Of a stretch of DNA of 64,000 nt, positions 60,816 through 64,000 are shown one piece after another. Each line of letters starts with the position of its first letter. Position 1 is the stretch's first letter. The notes beneath the pieces were generated by a model. The model searched no databases. It was not told the DNA's origin and saw nothing but the letters and a program-made list of their open reading frames with translations. The stretch covers positions 744,001-808,000 of the forward strand of contig CAXXOH010000003.1 in the NCBI GenBank assembly GCA_963675185.2, read 5' to 3'. The stretch is from Ilyobacter_A sp963675185. GTDB lineage: Bacteria > Fusobacteriota > Fusobacteriia > Fusobacteriales > Fusobacteriaceae. A program made the position numbers and the translations under genes.

Positions 60816-62423
60816 ATGAACGATAAAATTCTAGTTTTCGGACACAAAAACCCGGATACAGATTCCATCTGCTCTGCAATAGCCTATGCAGAATTGAAAA
60901 AATCCCAGGGCACGAATGCTCACGCAGTTAGACTAGGTGACATAAGCAAGGAAACCGAGTTTGCTTTAAAATACTTCCAGACAAAGTTCCCACAGCTAAT
61001 CGAAACTGTGCGTCCTGAGATAGGCGACCTCAAATCAATACAAAATGAGATGGTAAAGCACAGCGATTCTCTGCAAAAAGCCTTGGATGTAATGCTAGAA
61101 AAGAACCTTTCCAGTATCCCAGTAGTAGATGATAAAGGCTACCTAGAGGGCATGATCTCCATATCCGAGATTGCCAGCACCTACCTGGAGCTAAACCAGG
61201 AGGATATCCTTTACAGGTTCAAGGCTACCTTCGAAAACCTTAAGGAGGTTTTGGAAGGGGAAATAATAAGCGGTACATACCCAGGTGGACCTATAACCGG
61301 TCATATAAAGACGGTTTCTGACATAGATAAGATCTCTCAAGGGGATATACTTATAACTACAACAGACTTCAATATAGACAAAGCCATACAAGCCGGGGCA
61401 AGATGCATAATCGTCTGCACAGATTCTGACGACGAGGTCATCCCTAGAGCCGGGAAAGAATGCGCTATAATGAAGGTAAATAAGTCGTACTTCAAAACCC
61501 TTAAGCTTATAACTAAATCAATATCGATCTCTGGGATACTAAAAAACAAAACCTTCTACCAGTTCAAACTAAATGATTTCATTGACGAGATACAGGACAT
61601 CATGAAGGAAGCTGACCAGACTCACTTCCCTGTTGTGGACCTTTCAGGAAAGGTTATCGGTTCTATTCACTCCAAAAACCTTATCAGCTACAATAGAAAA
61701 AAGGTGATTCTGGTAGACCACAACGAGAGAAGCCAGTCAGTTGACGGGGTAGACAAAGCCCAAATTATGGAGATAGTAGACCACCATAAATTCGGTAACT
61801 TCGCTACAAACGAGCCTCTTATGATAAGGGCTGATTCTGTGGGATGTTCCTCTACAATAGTGTACAACCTGTACAAGGACGCCGGCATTGTCCCTTCCAA
61901 AAAAATGGCTGGCCTTATGCTAAGCGCTATCTTATCCGACACCCTCCTTTTCAAGTCACCTACGTGCACTGAAAAAGATATCGAGGCTGCAAAAGAACTT
62001 GCAGAGATAGCTGACGTGGACTACAAAAAATACGGTATGGATATGCTTATAGCCGGTACATCGCTTGGGGATAAGACACCTATGGAAATTATCACCCTAG
62101 ACATGAAAGAGTTTAAAATGGGGGAGCTTCTGGTATCTGTTGCCCAGGTAAACACAGTTGACGTTCAGGGGCTTTTAAGCAAGAAATCTGAACTCATGGG
62201 GGTTATGACCGAGAGGATGTCTGAAAATTCCTACAGCGCTTCCCTGCTGCTAATAACAGATATAATAAACAACGGGTCCATGGTTATATCGATAGGGGAA
62301 AATGCAGATATAGTGGAGAAAGCTTTTAGGGTTAAATTAGAAGATAATATGGCTTGGCTTGAAAATGTTGTCTCTAGAAAAAAACAAGTGGTGCCATTTT
62401 TAATGACCGCAAGTCAGATGTAA
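60816..62423 (+). CDS. CBS/DRTGG-regulated Mn-dependent inorganic pyrophosphatase
   Basis: 535 residues, matching family II pyrophosphatases with a regulatory insert. DHH catalytic motifs VFGHKNPDTDSICSAIAY at the N-terminus and EIVDHHKFGNF near residue 322, DHHA2 at the C-terminus. Between them are CBS1 (MLEKNLSSIPVVDDKGYLEG), a DRTGG domain (~120-240) and CBS2 (ADQTHFPVVDLSGKVIGSIH). Adenine nucleotides and diadenosine polyphosphates tune such enzymes (family knowledge). Hydrolyses PPi to drive biosynthesis. AGGAGG precedes the ATG. Confidence 0.94.
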   Translation: MNDKILVFGHKNPDTDSICSAIAYAELKKSQGTNAHAVRLGDISKETEFALKYFQTKFPQLIETVRPEIGDLKSIQNEMVKHSDSLQKALDVMLEKNLSSIPVVDDKGYLEGMISISEIASTYLELNQEDILYRFKATFENLKEVLEGEIISGTYPGGPITGHIKTVSDIDKISQGDILITTTDFNIDKAIQAGARCIIVCTDSDDEVIPRAGKECAIMKVNKSYFKTLKLITKSISISGILKNKTFYQFKLNDFIDEIQDIMKEADQTHFPVVDLSGKVIGSIHSKNLISYNRKKVILVDHNERSQSVDGVDKAQIMEIVDHHKFGNFATNEPLMIRADSVGCSSTIVYNLYKDAGIVPSKKMAGLMLSAILSDTLLFKSPTCTEKDIEAAKELAEIADVDYKKYGMDMLIAGTSLGDKTPMEIITLDMKEFKMGELLVSVAQVNTVDVQGLLSKKSELMGVMTERMSENSYSASLLLITDIINNGSMVISIGENADIVEKAFRVKLEDNMAWLENVVSRKKQVVPFLMTASQM

Positions 62424-62431
62424 ATAAAAAA

Positions 62432-62462
62432 GATGTTAGCCGATTGGCTAACATCTTTTTTT
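62432..62462. terminator. Shared terminator between ppase and nrdG
   Basis: GATGTTAGCC and GGCTAACATC pair across GATT, with A-run before and T-run after. It serves the plus-strand pyrophosphatase and the convergent nrdG, whose stop overlaps it. Confidence 0.92.
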
Positions 62463-62976
62463 AATATCTCGTTACAATTTTTTTATTTTCTAAGTACTCC
62501 CTTACCTTTACTATCCTCTGGTTTTTCGATCCCCTATAGTAGAGTTCCGGGTCGTACAGCTCTTTATAAAATTTCCCGTCCACCAAGACGTCTATGTATT
62601 CCAAGCATTCCCACATAGCCGAGTAGAGTTCGTCCTTTTGCCTGTTTTCATCTATTTCTTCTATGGTAAACCCCGTATAGCACCATATATTTTTCCCTGT
62701 TCCCAGCTTCAACTCTTTCAAAACTGGCAAAAGCTCTATTGCAGAAAACATAGGGTCCCCGCCGCTTAGAGTTATCCCGTCTAGCATAGGATTATCATTT
62801 ATCTCTTCTATGATTTTTCCAATCCCCTCTTTGGTCACCTCTACCCCGTTTTCAAAATCCCAGGAATGCTTATTATGACAGTCAGCACACCCGTGCAGGC
62901 AGCCAGAAAAATATATAGAATACCTGAATCCCGGACCGTCTGCAGTTGTTTCTCTATATATCTCTAGTATCCTCAT
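62461..62976 (-). CDS. nrdG: Anaerobic ribonucleotide reductase activating enzyme
   Basis: 171 residues, a small radical-SAM protein. CxxxCxxC cluster motif in FSGCLHGCADCHNKHSW near residue 26; also ITLSGGDPMFSAIELLPVL. It makes the glycyl radical on NrdD, whose gene lies upstream on the same strand (63338 onward). Confidence 0.94.
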   Translation of the reverse strand: MRILEIYRETTADGPGFRYSIYFSGCLHGCADCHNKHSWDFENGVEVTKEGIGKIIEEINDNPMLDGITLSGGDPMFSAIELLPVLKELKLGTGKNIWCYTGFTIEEIDENRQKDELYSAMWECLEYIDVLVDGKFYKELYDPELYYRGSKNQRIVKVREYLENKKIVTRY

Positions 62977-63337
62977 ATCCTATACCTTTCAAGTGCTTTT
63001 TTTATTTCATAATTTTTTTGATCACAGAGTTTTACAGAGCTGGCAAACATGAAGCGCGCAGAGAAATTCTTTTACAATTAAAGATATTTTTTGTCACGAA
63101 TTTTCACGGATCACAAGAATTTATTAAAATCTCTAAGCCATGCTTTATTTTCGTCTCTTTATTTATTTTTTCTCTGTGAAACTCTTTATTTTCCTCTGTG
63201 TCACTCTGTGACCAAAATATATTTTATTAGTGCCAATTAGTGCGATTCGTGACTAAAAAAATGCTTTTCTATTTCTATTACCTTAAACCAACTCAATACT
63301 TATGCTAAAAAATACACATAAAATGCCAGCTTTTAGC
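62977..63337. other. 361-bp gap between nrdD and nrdG
   Basis: Filled mainly by the MITE-like repeat (63087-63260) and its upstream flank from about 63022. No gene. Insertion here separates nrdD and nrdG, which are often adjacent. Confidence 0.6.
63087..63260. repeat. MITE-like repeat, copy 2 (174 bp)
   Basis: Ends TTTTTTGTCACGAAT and ATTCGTGACTAAAAAA are inverted repeats (one insertion). The interior matches 41509-41677 in order (CTCTGTGAAACTCTTTATTT, CTGTGTCACTCTGTGACC). Non-coding. Confidence 0.8.
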
Positions 63338-64000
63338 CTACACCGAGTGTTTCACCCTGTCTCTTTCTTCAGCTTGCTTGTATGAATTCCAGTTTTCCAG
63401 ACCACCCACAAGATATCCGGTTATCCTCCTGGTTCTGCTTATGTTGTCATCACTACATTTAGGGCAGACTTCGTGTATTATCCCCATGTATCCACAGCTT
63501 CTACACCTGTCCACAGGGTGGTTTATAGATCCGTACCCTACTCCCTGCCTGGACATCTCCCTTACTATTTTCATTACAGCTACAAGGTTTTTCTTGGCTT
63601 CGGAGTCAAGCTCTATGTAAGTTATGTGCCCACCAAGTGTTAGATTGTGATAAGGGGCCTCCTTCTTTATTTTCTCAAAAGAGTTCACCTTATAGTGCAC
63701 AGGTATGTGGTTAGAGTTGGTATAGTACTCCCTGTCTGTTACCCCTTCTATGACACCGAATCTTTTTCTGTCTATCATAGTGAAACGCCCGCTTAGCCCT
63801 TCTGCAGGAGTACCTAAAACCGCATAATTAAGTCTGTATTTCTCTTTATAGCTGCTTGAAATTCTGTTCATTATTTTCACAGTGTTGAGCCCTATTTCTT
63901 GTGCTCTGTCGCTTTCGCCGTGGTGCTCCCCTATAAGCATTTTCAAGGCTTCTGCAAGTCCTATGAATCCTATTCCTAGGGTCCCCTGCTTTAATATATC
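63338..64000 (-). CDS. nrdD: Anaerobic ribonucleoside-triphosphate reductase (partial)
   Basis: The C-terminal ~220 residues; the start is beyond the window. Reads GTLGIGFIGLAEALKMLIGE, then CRSCGYMGIIHEVCPKCS (zinc-binding cysteines) and the glycyl-radical region RRITGYLVGGLENWNSYKQ, ending DRVKHSV. Reduces ribonucleotides to deoxyribonucleotides without oxygen after activation by NrdG, encoded downstream. Supports a strictly or facultatively anaerobic host. Confidence 0.95.
   Translation of the reverse strand, partial: DILKQGTLGIGFIGLAEALKMLIGEHHGESDRAQEIGLNTVKIMNRISSSYKEKYRLNYAVLGTPAEGLSGRFTMIDRKRFGVIEGVTDREYYTNSNHIPVHYKVNSFEKIKKEAPYHNLTLGGHITYIELDSEAKKNLVAVMKIVREMSRQGVGYGSINHPVDRCRSCGYMGIIHEVCPKCSDDNISRTRRITGYLVGGLENWNSYKQAEERDRVKHSV

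Noticed and set aside
1..64000. CRISPR array
   Set aside because: No regularly spaced identical repeats were found; repeats present are IS ends, MITE-like units and duplicated tRNA flanks.

Overview
The window is AT-rich bacterial DNA. Genes typical of Gram-positive anaerobes (split transketolases, PTS operons, HemZ, an [FeFe] hydrogenase) sit beside genes of an LPS-bearing diderm (HldD, outer-membrane barrel remnants). With the anaerobic ribonucleotide reductase, this mix suggests a strictly anaerobic member of Fusobacteriota (Ilyobacter/Propionigenium/Fusobacterium-like). The taxonomic call is inference; no rRNA gene is present.

Region 1 (1-23.8 kb) is a large sugar-uptake locus, almost all on the minus strand. 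It holds two split transketolase pairs (one cut by the window edge), a transaldolase, two Ula-type PTS gene sets with a BglG/MtlR-type activator, and a second cluster of mannitol-type PTS IICB and IIA, a zinc dehydrogenase, GlpX fructose-bisphosphatase, a P-loop sugar kinase homologue and a PHP phosphatase. The second cluster resembles the poorly understood E. coli cmtBA-ygg cluster. A divergent plus-strand operon (membrane-anchored solute-binding protein, AraC-type response regulator, YesM-type histidine kinase) probably senses a sugar and controls the mannitol-type operon. An IS231-like element has landed exactly in the loop of a terminator in the Ula-type cluster.

Region 2 (23.8-42.5 kb) is accessory DNA. 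It contains IS630, IS3, IS256 (two near-identical copies) and IS30 sequences, a tRNA-Leu gene with two decayed relatives, a PD-(D/E)XK-type nuclease between palindromic repeats, and a run of modules in which cargo genes (a NapH-like ferredoxin, a small protein with a promoter-driven non-coding RNA, a flavoprotein reductase) alternate with 3' ends of a tyrosine-recombinase gene next to one intact recombinase. A GGDEF protein and a cold-shock protein follow. Truncated outer-membrane-protein and acyltransferase remnants show heavy decay.

Region 3 (42.5-64 kb) is mostly housekeeping: comEA-like, hemZ, pilC and pilT (DNA uptake/type IV pili), uppP, hldD, a PHP-domain phosphatase, a lipoprotein, secA, ligA, rsgA, an NADH-linked [FeFe] hydrogenase with a NuoE-NuoF fusion partner, a CBS-domain pyrophosphatase, and nrdG/nrdD. 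A dispersed MITE-like repeat with inverted ends occurs at 41.5 and 63.1 kb, with a diverged relative at 55.3 kb.
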